DNA of 36,642 bases, taken from NCBI GenBank assembly GCA_016742125.1, contig JACVCM010000026.1, positions 1 through 36,642 on the forward strand, in the 5' to 3' direction. Source of the DNA: Sphingomonadaceae bacterium (GTDB taxonomy: Bacteria > Pseudomonadota > Alphaproteobacteria > Sphingomonadales > Sphingomonadaceae). The notes under the pieces are model-generated. The model was not told the origin of the DNA. It did not search any database and saw nothing but the letters and a program-made list of their open reading frames with translations. This document shows, piece by piece, positions 1-7,840 of this stretch. Position 1 is the stretch's first letter. Each line of letters opens with the position of its first letter. A program made the position numbers and the translations under genes.

Positions 1-465
1 GCCTGATACGCGACCTTCGAAGACCTTTTCATGTCCGTCGGGCCAGGCCAGTGCGAGTGTGCAGGTGAAATAGGCGCTACGGTCGGTATCTGGTCCAAGT
101 TCCGCCAGTTTACCCTCGACCTTGCCCATCGCCATATACCAGTCGCGGCCAGGGCCGCCTTCGAAAGCTTGCTTTTCGGCCCAGTCGGCAGTGTAGACAC
201 CGGGCGCGCCTTCCAACGCCGGCACGCATAGCCCGCTATCGTCCGCCAATGCAGGCAGGCCCGAGCCTTGTGCCGATGCATGCGCCTTAAGGAGCGCATT
301 TTCGGCGAAGGTGGTGCCGGTTTCCACCGGTTCGGGAAGGCCGAGCTCACCAGCTGACACGGGTTCGATGCCATATGGCTGGAGCAATGCTCTTATTTCC
401 TTGACCTTGCCGGTATTATGGCTGGCAATGACGAGTTTGCCGGGGAAAAGCTTGCGGTGCTGCAC
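1..465 (-). CDS. rdgB: RdgB/HAM1 non-canonical purine NTP pyrophosphatase, 3' end cut by window
   Basis: This enzyme hydrolyses dITP, XTP and ITP to the monophosphate and pyrophosphate, cleaning the nucleotide pool. About 155 residues are visible, read leftward and running off base 1; the family is usually near 200 residues. The family signatures are clear: the N-terminal SHNTGKVKEI substrate loop (around residues 14-23), then TTFAENALLKA, and ALADDSGLCV with its metal-binding DDSG, followed by GAPGVY. No ATG lies between the upstream in-frame stop and the SHNTGK motif, so the start is taken as GTG at 465. That is only four bases after the rph stop, so the gene is very likely translated from the rph transcript. 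The rph-rdgB pairing is common in alphaproteobacteria. Identity is firm; the exact start is less so. Confidence 0.93.
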   Translation of the reverse strand, partial: MQHRKLFPGKLVIASHNTGKVKEIRALLQPYGIEPVSAGELGLPEPVETGTTFAENALLKAHASAQGSGLPALADDSGLCVPALEGAPGVYTADWAEKQAFEGGPGRDWYMAMGKVEGKLAELGPDTDRSAYFTCTLALAWPDGHEKVFEGRVSG

Positions 466-469
466 GGCT

Positions 470-1183
470 TTACTTCACCGCGTCGGCCTGAACGGCGAAA
501 ATCCGGTCAGTTCCCATGCGTGCCAAGCGGAGCAAGCGAAGCAGCGCTTCTTCGTCATAGGTTGCACCCTCCGCTGTAGCCTGGACTTCGGCAATCTTGC
601 CACCTTCGAGCAGTACGAAATTGGCGTCGGCGTCGGCGCTCGAATCCTCAACATAATCAAGGTCCAGCACCGGCGTGCCGTTATAAATGCCGCACGAAAC
701 GGCCGCGACACGCCCGCTAATTGGGTCTTCCTTGATTGCGCCCGACGCCATCAGTCCATCGACCGCCAATCGCAACGCAACCCACGCACCCGAAATCGCT
801 GCTGTCCGCGTGCCGCCATCCGCCTGCAACACGTCGCAATCGAGCGTAATCTGATGCTCGCCCAATTTCTTCATATCGACAACGGCGCGTAAAGAACGTC
901 CGATAAGACGCTGAATTTCCTGGGTCCGTCCCGATTGCTTTCCTTTCGCAGCTTCACGCTGGCCACGGGTGTGCGTTGCGCGCGGCAGCATCGAATATTC
1001 GGCGGTTACCCAACCTTCACCCTTGCCGCGAAGCCAGGGCGGTAAACGATCTTCAACGCTTGCCGTCACCAGCACACGGGTGTCGCCAAAGCCGATCAGG
1101 CAGCTGCCTTCGGCATGTTTGGTGAAATGGGTTTCAATCGAAATGGGGCGCATTTCGTCGGGCGCACGGCCGGATGGACGCAT
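470..1183 (-). CDS. rph: Ribonuclease PH
   Basis: RNase PH is a phosphorolytic 3'-to-5' exoribonuclease that trims tRNA 3' ends using inorganic phosphate. The 237 residues match the usual length. The family N-terminus RPSGRAPDEMRP is followed by the VEDRLPPW and GKGEGWVTAEYSM segments, then RTQEIQRLIGRSLRA, the phosphate and RNA-binding core, and DCDVLQADGGTRTA with the catalytic Asp region. The start was placed at 1183 because the RPSGR motif begins there and an AGGAG sits eight bases upstream; a longer frame to 1240 would add a non-homologous leader. It is the first gene of an rph-rdgB unit, divergent from hrcA across 80 bases. Confidence 0.97.
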   Translation of the reverse strand: MRPSGRAPDEMRPISIETHFTKHAEGSCLIGFGDTRVLVTASVEDRLPPWLRGKGEGWVTAEYSMLPRATHTRGQREAAKGKQSGRTQEIQRLIGRSLRAVVDMKKLGEHQITLDCDVLQADGGTRTAAISGAWVALRLAVDGLMASGAIKEDPISGRVAAVSCGIYNGTPVLDLDYVEDSSADADANFVLLEGGKIAEVQATAEGATYDEEALLRLLRLARMGTDRIFAVQADAVK

Positions 1184-1227
1184 GATAATCTCCTGATAAG
1201 GGGTTGTCGGTCGCCATAGCCGCCCCC

Positions 1228-1242
1228 GCTTGCTTTGCAAGC
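1228..1242. promoter_or_regulatory. Perfect inverted repeat GCTTGC-TTT-GCAAGC upstream of hrcA
   Basis: In the 80-base rph/hrcA divergent gap a perfect 6-bp inverted repeat with a three-base spacer ends 21 bases before the hrcA GTG. It could be an operator, or a hairpin in an hrcA leader. The CTTG inside it (1229-1232) is also spaced like the -35 of an alphaproteobacterial heat-shock promoter, but the matching -10 is poor (CTACAT). It does not resemble the CIRCE element that HrcA binds. Confidence 0.35.
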
Positions 1243-1263
1243 CTGCTGCGCTACATCTGACGC

Positions 1264-2307
1264 GTGAGCAACACCGCTATAAACGAACTTAATGATCGTA
1301 CGCGCACCATTTTCAGGATGGTGGTTGAGAGCTATCTCGACAGCGGCGCGCCGGTGGGATCGCGCACCATTTCGAAATTTGCGGGGCTGAACCTGTCTCC
1401 GGCATCGATCCGCAACGTGATGCAGGATCTGGAAGAGGCCGGACTGCTCGCGGCGCCACACACAAGCGCTGGTCGGATGCCGACAGAAAGCGGGCTGCGG
1501 CTGTTTGTCGATGGGATGATGCAGGCGGCGGAGCCTTCGCCCGAAGAACGGCGTGCGATCGAATCGCAGATCAAGGGCGATGGTCCGATTGAGGAGGCGC
1601 TTGCGGCAGCGACATCGGTTCTGTCGGGACTATCCGCCTGCGCCGGCATAGTCATGGTACCAAAGCGTGACGCCGTGCTACGGGCGTTCAGTTTTGCGCG
1701 GCTGTCGCGTACGCAGGCGCTGGCCATCATGGTCGGCACGGACAGCAGTGTCGAAAACCGCATTGTGCCGATTGATGCGTCTGTAAGCGACGGCGCGTTG
1801 ATCGAGGCGTCGAACTATATTTCCGCTCGGCTGTCAGGACTTACGCTTTCCGAAGCGCTCGCCCAACTTGACGGCGAGATACGCAGCGAAAAGGCGGAGC
1901 TGGGTGCCGTCAGCGAAAAACTGGTTCGCGACGGATTGGCGGTTTGGTCGTTGGATGCGAATGACCGCCCCGTGTTGATAGTGCGCGGGCAATCCAACCT
2001 GATCGATGAAGCCGCCGCCGCCGACCTTGACCGTGTCCGGCAGTTGCTCGACGAACTCGAAAACAAGGAAGAAATCGCGCGGCTGGTGGACAGCGCGCGC
2101 GAGGCACAATCTACGCGCATCTTCATCGGGTCGGAGAATAATCTCTTCTCCCTGTCGGGCTCCTCTGTAATCGCTGCACCCTATCGGGAGGCTGGGGGCA
2201 AGGTGGTTGGTGTAGTCGGCGTGATCGGCCCCACGCGCCTCAACTATGCGCGCATTGTTCCGATGGTCGATTTCACGGCACAGGCGCTTAGCCGCTTGAT
2301 GAAATAA
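1264..2307 (+). CDS. hrcA: Heat-inducible transcription repressor HrcA
   Basis: HrcA is the repressor that binds CIRCE operators, typically in front of groESL, and needs GroEL to stay active. The 347 residues are normal for the family. The N-terminal winged helix-turn-helix is recognisable from LNDRTRTIFRMVVESYL through GSRTISKFAGLNLSPASIRN and VMQDLEEAGLL, then HTSAGRMPTESGLR (to about residue 80). The GAF-like middle and the C-terminal SSVIAAPYREAGGKVVG and IGPTRLNYARIVPMV stretch close the protein. The start codon is GTG; no earlier in-frame start fits. grpE follows 69 bases downstream on the same strand, the standard hrcA-grpE arrangement. No CIRCE element was seen in this window, so its targets lie elsewhere. 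Confidence 0.97.
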   Translation: MSNTAINELNDRTRTIFRMVVESYLDSGAPVGSRTISKFAGLNLSPASIRNVMQDLEEAGLLAAPHTSAGRMPTESGLRLFVDGMMQAAEPSPEERRAIESQIKGDGPIEEALAAATSVLSGLSACAGIVMVPKRDAVLRAFSFARLSRTQALAIMVGTDSSVENRIVPIDASVSDGALIEASNYISARLSGLTLSEALAQLDGEIRSEKAELGAVSEKLVRDGLAVWSLDANDRPVLIVRGQSNLIDEAAAADLDRVRQLLDELENKEEIARLVDSAREAQSTRIFIGSENNLFSLSGSSVIAAPYREAGGKVVGVVGVIGPTRLNYARIVPMVDFTAQALSRLMK

Positions 2308-2323
2308 AATTGCTTTCTATAAG
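2296..2323 (+). promoter_or_regulatory. Candidate grpE promoter inside the hrcA 3' end
   Basis: TTGATG (2296-2301), a 16-base spacer and TATAAG (2318-2323) straddle the hrcA stop codon and would start RNA about 45 bases before the grpE ATG. The -35 is preceded by C, giving CTTG, and the -10 reads TCTATAA, so it also partly fits the alphaproteobacterial sigma-32 pattern. grpE may thus be transcribed separately from hrcA under heat stress. This comes from sequence inspection only. Confidence 0.42.
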
Positions 2324-2376
2324 CGCTCGAAGGCGCGCGGCGGAACCGCAGCGCAAACATATGGATTAACGGGGCT

Positions 2377-2952
2377 ATGACCGACAAGAAAAGCGAAACG
2401 GCGGACGTCGCCGTGGAAAAGGAACTCGAAGGCGTGCCGGAACATCTGAAGGAAGATGCACCAGAGACAGGAAACGCTGCGGAGGCAAAAATCGCCGAAC
2501 TGGAAGAGGCACTAACTGCTGCGAAGCAGGATATGCTCTATGCGCAGGCGGAAACCCAAAATGTCCGCCGCCGCATGGAAAAGGAAGCGGCAGATGCACG
2601 CGCCTATGCCGCGACCGGCTTTGCGCGTGACATATTGTCAGTATCTGACAATCTGACGCGTGCGCTGGAGGCGATCCCGCCTGAATTGCGCGAAGATGAC
2701 AAGATGAAAGCACTTATCACCGGTCTCGAAGCAACAGGCCGCGAGCTGGAAAGCGTGTTTGCCAAGAATGGCATCAGCCGTATCGCCGCAATGGGCTTGC
2801 CGCTCGATCCGAATCAGCATCAGGCGATGGTCGAAATCCCCAGTGCAGATGCCGAACCGGGCACCATTGTTGCAGAAATGCAGGCTGGATATATGATCAA
2901 AGACCGGCTTTTGCGGCCTGCGCTTGTGGGCGTGGCGAAGAAGGCGGATTGA
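2377..2952 (+). CDS. grpE: Nucleotide exchange factor GrpE
   Basis: GrpE releases ADP from DnaK and so resets the chaperone cycle. The 191-residue protein has a charged, disordered N-terminus (about residues 1-40), a long coiled coil (about 40-95, including the QAETQNVRRRMEKE segment typical of the family), and the C-terminal beta domain, with PLDPNQHQAM and the ending GYMIKDRLLRPALVGVAK. Its partner genes dnaK and dnaJ lie 2.8 kb downstream, separated by MATE, vgr-related and PCuAC genes, so they are in the same neighbourhood but not the same transcript. The ATG at 2377 is the only sensible start. Confidence 0.97.
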   Translation: MTDKKSETADVAVEKELEGVPEHLKEDAPETGNAAEAKIAELEEALTAAKQDMLYAQAETQNVRRRMEKEAADARAYAATGFARDILSVSDNLTRALEAIPPELREDDKMKALITGLEATGRELESVFAKNGISRIAAMGLPLDPNQHQAMVEIPSADAEPGTIVAEMQAGYMIKDRLLRPALVGVAKKAD

Positions 2953-3003
2953 TATTTTGGCGGGGGTGGCGGTAGCGGCCTGATTTCGCTATCCACCCTG
3001 TCC

Positions 3004-4398
3004 ATGACCACAGCGGCAATCCCTTTGGACCGCCAGTCCCTCTGGCGCGATGAGCTTCGCGCGACCCTGGCGCTTGCCTGGCCGCTGGTCTTGACCAATC
3101 TGTCGATGGCCATGATTGGCGCGGTCGATGTGGTGATGGTGGGCTGGCTTGGGCCCACCGAACTTGCCGCAGCTTCGCTCGGGTTCAACCTGTGTATGAT
3201 CGGCGGAATCTTTGCGATGGGGCTGGTCACCGCAAGCTCGCCGATGATGGCAAGCGAACTCGGGCGCAAATGGAATAGTGTGCGCGACGTGCGTCGTACC
3301 TTCCGGCAATCGCTGTGGACGGGGCTTTTTGTCTGTCTGCCGGTATGGGCGGTCCTCTGGAACAGCGAGGCGTTGTTGCTGGCGATGGGCCAACTTCCTG
3401 ATCTGGCCAGTCTGGCAAGCGATTATGTGCGCGCATATATGTGGTCGCTGCTGCCGTTCATGTGGTTGATCGCAGCACGCAATTTTCTGTCGGCACTGGA
3501 AAAGCCGCTATGGTCCCTGATTATCGGGATTGCCGGTGTATTCGCCAACGCGCTCTTTAACTACGCGCTGATTTTCGGGCATTTCGGGATGCCGCGGCTC
3601 GAACTGGTAGGGGCGGGCATTGGCAGTATCCTTGCCAATGCCTTCATGTTCATTGCGATGGTGACAGTTCTCAGCCTGCACCGGGATTTTCGGCGGTATC
3701 GGTTGTTCGGTCGTTGGTGGCGCAGCGACTGGCAGCGGTTTCGCGAGATGTGGCGGCTCGGTCTGCCAATCGGTATCTCGCTAGGGCTGGAAGGCGGGGT
3801 GTTTTCCGTCGCAGCCATGTTGATGGGATTGATTAGCGCAGAGGCGCTGGCCGCGCATGCGGTAGCACTGCAGATCGCCTCGCTGACTTTCATGGTCCCC
3901 ATGGGTCTGGGGCAGGCGGCCACGGTGCGGGTCGGTATCGGCTACGGGCGGCGCGATGCCTTGATGATCCACCGGGCAGGCTGGACCAGCTTTACGCTAG
4001 GAACGGGCTTCATGATTCTAATGGCGACGCTTATTCTGCTTATCCCGCACACGCTGATCTCGATTTTCATGGACCCAGCGCTGGCGCAAAATCAGGCCGT
4101 GATCCCGCTGGCCGCGCAGTTCTTGCTAGTGGCCGCGTTATTCCAGATTTTCGACGGCGCGCAGGTGGTCGGGCAGGGCATGCTCCGCGGACTGCACGAT
4201 ACGCGTGTGCCGATGCTGTTTGCGGCGTTCGGCTATTGGGCAGTAGGTATCGGTGTTGGCGCTTGGCTGGCCTTTGAACGCGACTGGGGCGGGGCCGGTA
4301 TCTGGACCGGGCTTGCGACTGGACTTGGCATTGTTGCAGTGCTGATGTTGAGCCGGTGGCTGATGCGTCACCGGCTCGGACTGGTGCCATCCACCTGA
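3004..4398 (+). CDS. MATE family efflux transporter (NorM-like)
   Basis: This is an inner-membrane multidrug and toxic-compound exporter driven by sodium or proton gradients. The 464-residue length and roughly twelve hydrophobic segments in two similar halves fit the MATE/NorM family. Typical landmarks are the LALAWPLVLTNLSMAMIGAVD opening helix, GWLGPTELAAASLG, the second-half opening GLPIGISLGLEGGVFSVAAM, and ALQIASLTFMVPMGLGQAATVRVG near residue 300. The substrate cannot be told from sequence. It starts 51 bases after grpE with no clear ribosome-binding site, so read-through from grpE is possible. It converges with the vgr-related gene downstream. Confidence 0.94.
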   Translation: MTTAAIPLDRQSLWRDELRATLALAWPLVLTNLSMAMIGAVDVVMVGWLGPTELAAASLGFNLCMIGGIFAMGLVTASSPMMASELGRKWNSVRDVRRTFRQSLWTGLFVCLPVWAVLWNSEALLLAMGQLPDLASLASDYVRAYMWSLLPFMWLIAARNFLSALEKPLWSLIIGIAGVFANALFNYALIFGHFGMPRLELVGAGIGSILANAFMFIAMVTVLSLHRDFRRYRLFGRWWRSDWQRFREMWRLGLPIGISLGLEGGVFSVAAMLMGLISAEALAAHAVALQIASLTFMVPMGLGQAATVRVGIGYGRRDALMIHRAGWTSFTLGTGFMILMATLILLIPHTLISIFMDPALAQNQAVIPLAAQFLLVAALFQIFDGAQVVGQGMLRGLHDTRVPMLFAAFGYWAVGIGVGAWLAFERDWGGAGIWTGLATGLGIVAVLMLSRWLMRHRLGLVPST

Positions 4399-4493
4399 AT
4401 TGTCCGCCCGGTTTTCGTCGCGTCGCTGCTTCGGATTTATCATCAAAAGCGTCCCGCCCGCCGACGCCCCCTATCGACTTGCGATGGGCAGAA

Positions 4494-4958
4494 TTAGAAT
4501 GGAAGCACCCCATCATATTGCGATAATGGCGGGGCGCCGGCCACCCTCACGCCGTGCCGCAACAGGAATATGTGCCGGACAATTTCGGCTTGCTGCTCGA
4601 TGCCATATTGTTCCAGCTTCCAGCCCGGCTTCAGGCTGTAGTCATAGCGGGAAAATGGGTGTCGCCTGAGCGGCAGAAAAATACCCTTCTGGTGCTGCCA
4701 GACATGGACTAGCCCGTGAATGAACAGCCCCTGCAAACCAATATCGCGGTCACAGAAATCATGGCAGAACAGTTCGTTCTTCGGGTGGAACCAAAGATGT
4801 CCGTCCGGGGCCATCGTTATCCGCTTCGGCTGAAACCACCACCATTTCCGGTTGTGTATGCGGATTTTCCCGTAATCGAGCGCATCGCCGAACACAGATT
4901 GGGCCAAGGCACGCTCGCGAACGGTCAGGGGGCGACCGGATGGATGTGGGCCGAACAT
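4494..4958 (-). CDS. Vgr-related protein with a degenerate HEXXH-like motif
   Basis: The 154-residue protein belongs to a small sphingomonad family commonly annotated vgr-related protein; its biochemical role is not known to me. Visible features are an aromatic-rich N-terminal half (HNRKWWWFQPK), a middle part with ELFCHDFCDRD, and LFIHGLVHVWQHQ (about residues 78-90), followed by GIEQQAEIVRH. The H81-x3-H85 spacing looks like the HEXXH of zinc metallopeptidases, but position 82 is Gly rather than the catalytic Glu. From memory, relatives read HEMTHVWQ. If that holds, this copy binds metal at best and is not a peptidase. There is no signal peptide. It converges with the MATE gene and lies downstream of the PCuAC gene, with a REP pair between them. 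Confidence 0.6.
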   Translation of the reverse strand: MFGPHPSGRPLTVRERALAQSVFGDALDYGKIRIHNRKWWWFQPKRITMAPDGHLWFHPKNELFCHDFCDRDIGLQGLFIHGLVHVWQHQKGIFLPLRRHPFSRYDYSLKPGWKLEQYGIEQQAEIVRHIFLLRHGVRVAGAPPLSQYDGVLPF

Positions 4959-4979
4959 GCTTTAGACAGATGCCCTATA

Positions 4980-5048
4980 GTCATCCTGAACTTGTTTCAG
5001 GATAACCAACCGTCTTTGCTTACATTCCTGAAGCACGTCCAGGACGAC
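4980..5048. repeat. Inverted pair of REP-like palindromes (locus 1)
   Basis: Two 24-base units lie head to head between the vgr-related and PCuAC genes. The plus-strand unit (4980-5003) is GTC followed by ATCCTGAA-CTTGT-TTCAGGAT, an 8-bp perfect stem with a five-base loop. The second (5025-5048, minus orientation) is a diverged copy with a G-T wobble in the stem. Related units occur at 7746-7814 and 34506-34532. Confidence 0.85.
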
Positions 5049-5071
5049 AAGATGGCAGGAAACAGCCATGC

Positions 5072-5545
5072 CTAGCCGTCAATCGCCTTTTTCTCATCAG
5101 GATCGGTGCCGTCCATTTCCTGCACCTGCGCTGTTACCAAAATCCGTTCATTATTCGAAAACAGGAACTCGGTCTCGATCTCGCCAAGTCGACGCGGGAT
5201 CAAATTTACCCCCCACATCATCACATGCTTGCCGCCTTTTTTGAACTCGACCTTTTCACCAGCCGGAATGAATACACGGGTCATGGGCTTCATCGTGACA
5301 GCGCCGGTCTTCGGATCGACACCGACATCATGCATTTCCGTGCGGATAGCAGACGGCGTACTCACGCGCAGCAGATACACATCTTCCGGCCCGCCATAGA
5401 CGTTGAAATGATAGGAAGACGGGTTGCTGTCGACCGGCGACAGCGTGACCACCGCCTCTTTCACTTTCAATTGCGGGGTCGGTCCGCAGGATCCCAGCAC
5501 CAAAGCTGCGGCAGCAGCACCCCATGTCAACAGGCGTCGGTTCAT
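5072..5545 (-). CDS. PCu(A)C-type copper chaperone lipoprotein
   Basis: This is an exported copper-binding protein of the PCuAC (DUF461) family, which in other bacteria delivers Cu(I) to the CuA centre of cytochrome oxidase. The 157 residues start with a lipoprotein signal (MNRRLL, hydrophobic stretch, lipobox LGSC with Cys20). The copper-site spacing is visible: M71-H72 in TEMHDVG, M85, then 21 residues to H107 and M109 (KHVMMWG). The start at 5545 is chosen because a GAGGA precedes it and the signal peptide begins there; the frame opens earlier at 5566. It is divergent from dnaK, with a 206-base gap. No cytochrome oxidase genes are in the window. Confidence 0.85.
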   Translation of the reverse strand: MNRRLLTWGAAAAALVLGSCGPTPQLKVKEAVVTLSPVDSNPSSYHFNVYGGPEDVYLLRVSTPSAIRTEMHDVGVDPKTGAVTMKPMTRVFIPAGEKVEFKKGGKHVMMWGVNLIPRRLGEIETEFLFSNNERILVTAQVQEMDGTDPDEKKAIDG

Positions 5546-5621
5546 AGCTTCCTCTTCGATCGACAAGCGCTTCGAAAGCGCGGCGTTTGGTCACTTTTTG
5601 ACTATCTAGGTCGGCGATAGT

Positions 5622-5649
5622 CTTGTGCCAAGCAATTTGGCACCTATAT
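5622..5649 (+). promoter_or_regulatory. Heat-shock (sigma-32 type) promoter of dnaK
   Basis: CTTG (5622-5625), exactly 17 bases, then CCTATAT (5643-5649) matches the alphaproteobacterial RpoH pattern CTTG-N17/18-CYTATNT. It would give a 5' leader of about 95 bases before the dnaK ATG at 5752. Inside the spacer lies a perfect inverted repeat, GTGCCAA-GCAAT-TTGGCAC (5625-5643), centred between the two promoter boxes where a repressor or a second factor could bind. It is unrelated to CIRCE. Confidence 0.72.
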
Positions 5650-5751
5650 CGCCGCTACAACGTCGTTTTGCGGGGAAGTCGGTGCCTGATAGGGCCGGCT
5701 CGCGAAAGGGCAGACTTAAGTTCAATATCTAGTATTTCGGGGTAAGTTTTT

Positions 5752-7659
5752 ATGGCTAAAGTTATCGGTATCGACTTGGGCACAACCAACAGCTGCGTCG
5801 CGGTGATGGATGGCGGGAAGCCCAAGGTCATCGAGAATGCCGAAGGCGCGCGCACCACACCGTCGATCGTTGCCTTTGCGAAGGATGGCGAACGTTTGAT
5901 CGGGCAGCCGGCGAAGCGGCAGGCAGTGACCAATCCGGACAGCACGATCTTTGCGGTAAAGCGCCTTATCGGTCGCCGCTTCGACGATCCGATTACCAAG
6001 AAGGACACCGAACTGGTGCCGTACCAGATCGTCAAGGGCAAGAATGGCGATGCCTGGGTGAAGGCTGGTGGTGACGATTATTCGCCCTCGCAGATTTCCG
6101 CATTCATCTTGCAGAAGATGAAGGAGACGGCGGAAGCCTATCTGGGCGAAACCGTCACGCAGGCGGTTATCACCGTTCCTGCCTATTTCAATGATGCCCA
6201 GCGTCAGGCAACCAAGGACGCAGGCCAGATTGCGGGTCTCGAGGTTTTGCGCATCATTAACGAGCCGACAGCGGCAGCGCTTGCCTATGGTCTCGACAAG
6301 GACGAGAATAAGACCATCGCGGTCTACGACCTCGGTGGCGGCACCTTCGACATCTCGATCCTCGAAGTCGGTGATGGCGTGTTCGAGGTGAAGTCGACCA
6401 ACGGCGACACCTTCCTGGGCGGTGAAGATTTTGACAGCAAGCTCGTCGAGTTTCTGGCAGCCGACTTCCAGAAGGCCGAAGGCATCGATCTCACCAAAGA
6501 CAAGCTGGCGTTGCAGCGTTTGAAAGAATCGGCGGAAAAGGCCAAGATCGAACTGTCATCTGCGCAGACGACCGAAGTCAATCTTCCGTTCATAACGGCC
6601 GACCAGAATGGTCCGAAGCACTTGGTGAAAACCATTACCCGTGCCGACCTCGAAAAGCTGGTGGATGACCTGATCAAGCGCACGCTGGAGCCTTGCAAGA
6701 AGGCAATGGCAGATGCTGGTCTGAAGGCCGATCAGATCGACGAAGTCGTCATGGTGGGTGGTATGACCCGCATGCCCAAAGTACGCGAAGTCGTGAAGGG
6801 CTTTTTCGGCAAGGAACCGCATACGGGTGTAAACCCCGACGAAGTCGTGGCGATGGGTGCTGCCATTCAGGCAGGCGTATTGCAGGGCGATGTCAAGGAT
6901 GTGCTGCTGCTCGATGTGACCCCCCTGTCGCTGGGGATCGAGACGCTGGGTGGTGTTTTCACCCGCATGATCGACCGTAACACGACGATCCCAACCAAGA
7001 AGAGCCAGGTCTATTCGACTGCGGAAGATAACCAGAATGCGGTGACTATCCGGGTTTTCCAAGGCGAGCGCGAAATGGCGGCGGACAACAAGCTGCTGGG
7101 CAATTTCGACCTTGTTGGGATCCCGCCGGCACCGCGCGGCGTGCCGCAGATCGAGGTCACTTTCGACATCGATGCCAACGGCCTTGTCAGCGTGACCGCG
7201 AAAGACAAGGGTACGGGCAAAGAGCAGCAGATCAAGATCCAGGCATCTGGCGGTCTGTCTGACGCCGACATCGACCAGATGGTGCGCGATGCCGAGCAGT
7301 TTGCCGAAGAAGACAAGAAGCGGCGTGAGGCGGCTGAAGCCAAAAACAATGCCGAAAGCCTTGTCCACACGACCGAGAAGCAACTTGAAGAGCATGGCGA
7401 CAAGATTGACGCCGGTTTGAAGAGCGAGATTGAGGCCGCTGTCGCTGAAACCAAGACGGCAATCGAGGGTGGCGATGCCGAGGCAATGAAGGAAAAGGCT
7501 ACTGCCTTGGCCCAAGTTGCGATGAAGCTTGGCGAAGCGATCTACAAGGAAGAGCAGGCGGCGGGTGCCAATGCCGGTGCGGCAACCGAGGAGGCGGCGG
7601 CCGACGAAAATGTCGTCGACGCAGAATTCTCCGAAGTAGACGAAGACAAGAAAGACTGA
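5752..7659 (+). CDS. dnaK: Chaperone protein DnaK (Hsp70)
   Basis: DnaK is the ATP-dependent Hsp70 chaperone that folds nascent and stressed proteins with DnaJ and GrpE. The 635-residue length is standard. The ATPase domain opens with IGIDLGTTNSCVAVMDG and contains YDLGGGTFDISILE near residue 197 and VVMVGGMTRMPKV near 335. The linker DVLLLDVTPLSLGIETLGG leads into the substrate-binding beta domain, followed by the helical lid and an Ala/Glu-rich disordered tail ending in an acidic VDAEFSEVDEDKKD. The NAFAxx-type Gly/Thr patches and the GGEDFD motif are intact. A sigma-32 promoter and a 95-base leader precede it; dnaJ follows after a hairpin and a REP pair. Confidence 0.99.
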   Translation: MAKVIGIDLGTTNSCVAVMDGGKPKVIENAEGARTTPSIVAFAKDGERLIGQPAKRQAVTNPDSTIFAVKRLIGRRFDDPITKKDTELVPYQIVKGKNGDAWVKAGGDDYSPSQISAFILQKMKETAEAYLGETVTQAVITVPAYFNDAQRQATKDAGQIAGLEVLRIINEPTAAALAYGLDKDENKTIAVYDLGGGTFDISILEVGDGVFEVKSTNGDTFLGGEDFDSKLVEFLAADFQKAEGIDLTKDKLALQRLKESAEKAKIELSSAQTTEVNLPFITADQNGPKHLVKTITRADLEKLVDDLIKRTLEPCKKAMADAGLKADQIDEVVMVGGMTRMPKVREVVKGFFGKEPHTGVNPDEVVAMGAAIQAGVLQGDVKDVLLLDVTPLSLGIETLGGVFTRMIDRNTTIPTKKSQVYSTAEDNQNAVTIRVFQGEREMAADNKLLGNFDLVGIPPAPRGVPQIEVTFDIDANGLVSVTAKDKGTGKEQQIKIQASGGLSDADIDQMVRDAEQFAEEDKKRREAAEAKNNAESLVHTTEKQLEEHGDKIDAGLKSEIEAAVAETKTAIEGGDAEAMKEKATALAQVAMKLGEAIYKEEQAAGANAGAATEEAAADENVVDAEFSEVDEDKKD

Positions 7660-7670
7660 TGGAGATGCTT

Positions 7671-7706
7671 CCCGGTCGTCGCCACCGAAACGCAGCGACG
7701 GCCGGG
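7671..7706 (+). terminator. GC-rich hairpin after dnaK
   Basis: CCCGGTCGTCGC (7671-7682) pairs with GCGACGGCCGGG (7695-7706) over 12 bp with one G-T wobble and a 12-base loop, starting 11 bases after the dnaK stop. No T-run follows, so it may attenuate or protect the dnaK mRNA 3' end rather than terminate cleanly. It fits the usual excess of DnaK over DnaJ. Confidence 0.55.
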
Positions 7707-7745
7707 GGGCTGGGGGATTAGTCGATGGACAGGCTTAGTAATTTG

Positions 7746-7814
7746 GTCATCCTGAACTTGTTTCAGGATAACGCGCAGCTGTTATTTGTTGTCCCGAAAC
7801 ACGTTCGGGATGAC
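7746..7814. repeat. Inverted pair of REP-like palindromes (locus 2)
   Basis: The plus unit (7746-7769) is identical over all 24 bases to the unit at 4980-5003. The second unit (7791-7814) is inverted and reads, on minus, GTCATCCCGAA-CGTGT-TTCGGGAC. The stem changes T to C and A to G together, so pairing is kept. The pair fills the dnaK-dnaJ gap and ends 26 bases before dnaJ. Confidence 0.88.
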
Positions 7815-7840
7815 GATATGCTGATGGTTTGGGGCTTATC

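Noticed and set aside
311..892. A 193-codon plus-strand frame over rdgB and rph
   Set aside because: Both genes on the other strand have full family signatures; this frame has none.
6556..7515. A 319-codon open frame on minus opposite dnaK
   Set aside because: It is antisense to dnaK with no ribosome-binding site and no recognisable domain; it is a shadow of the real gene.
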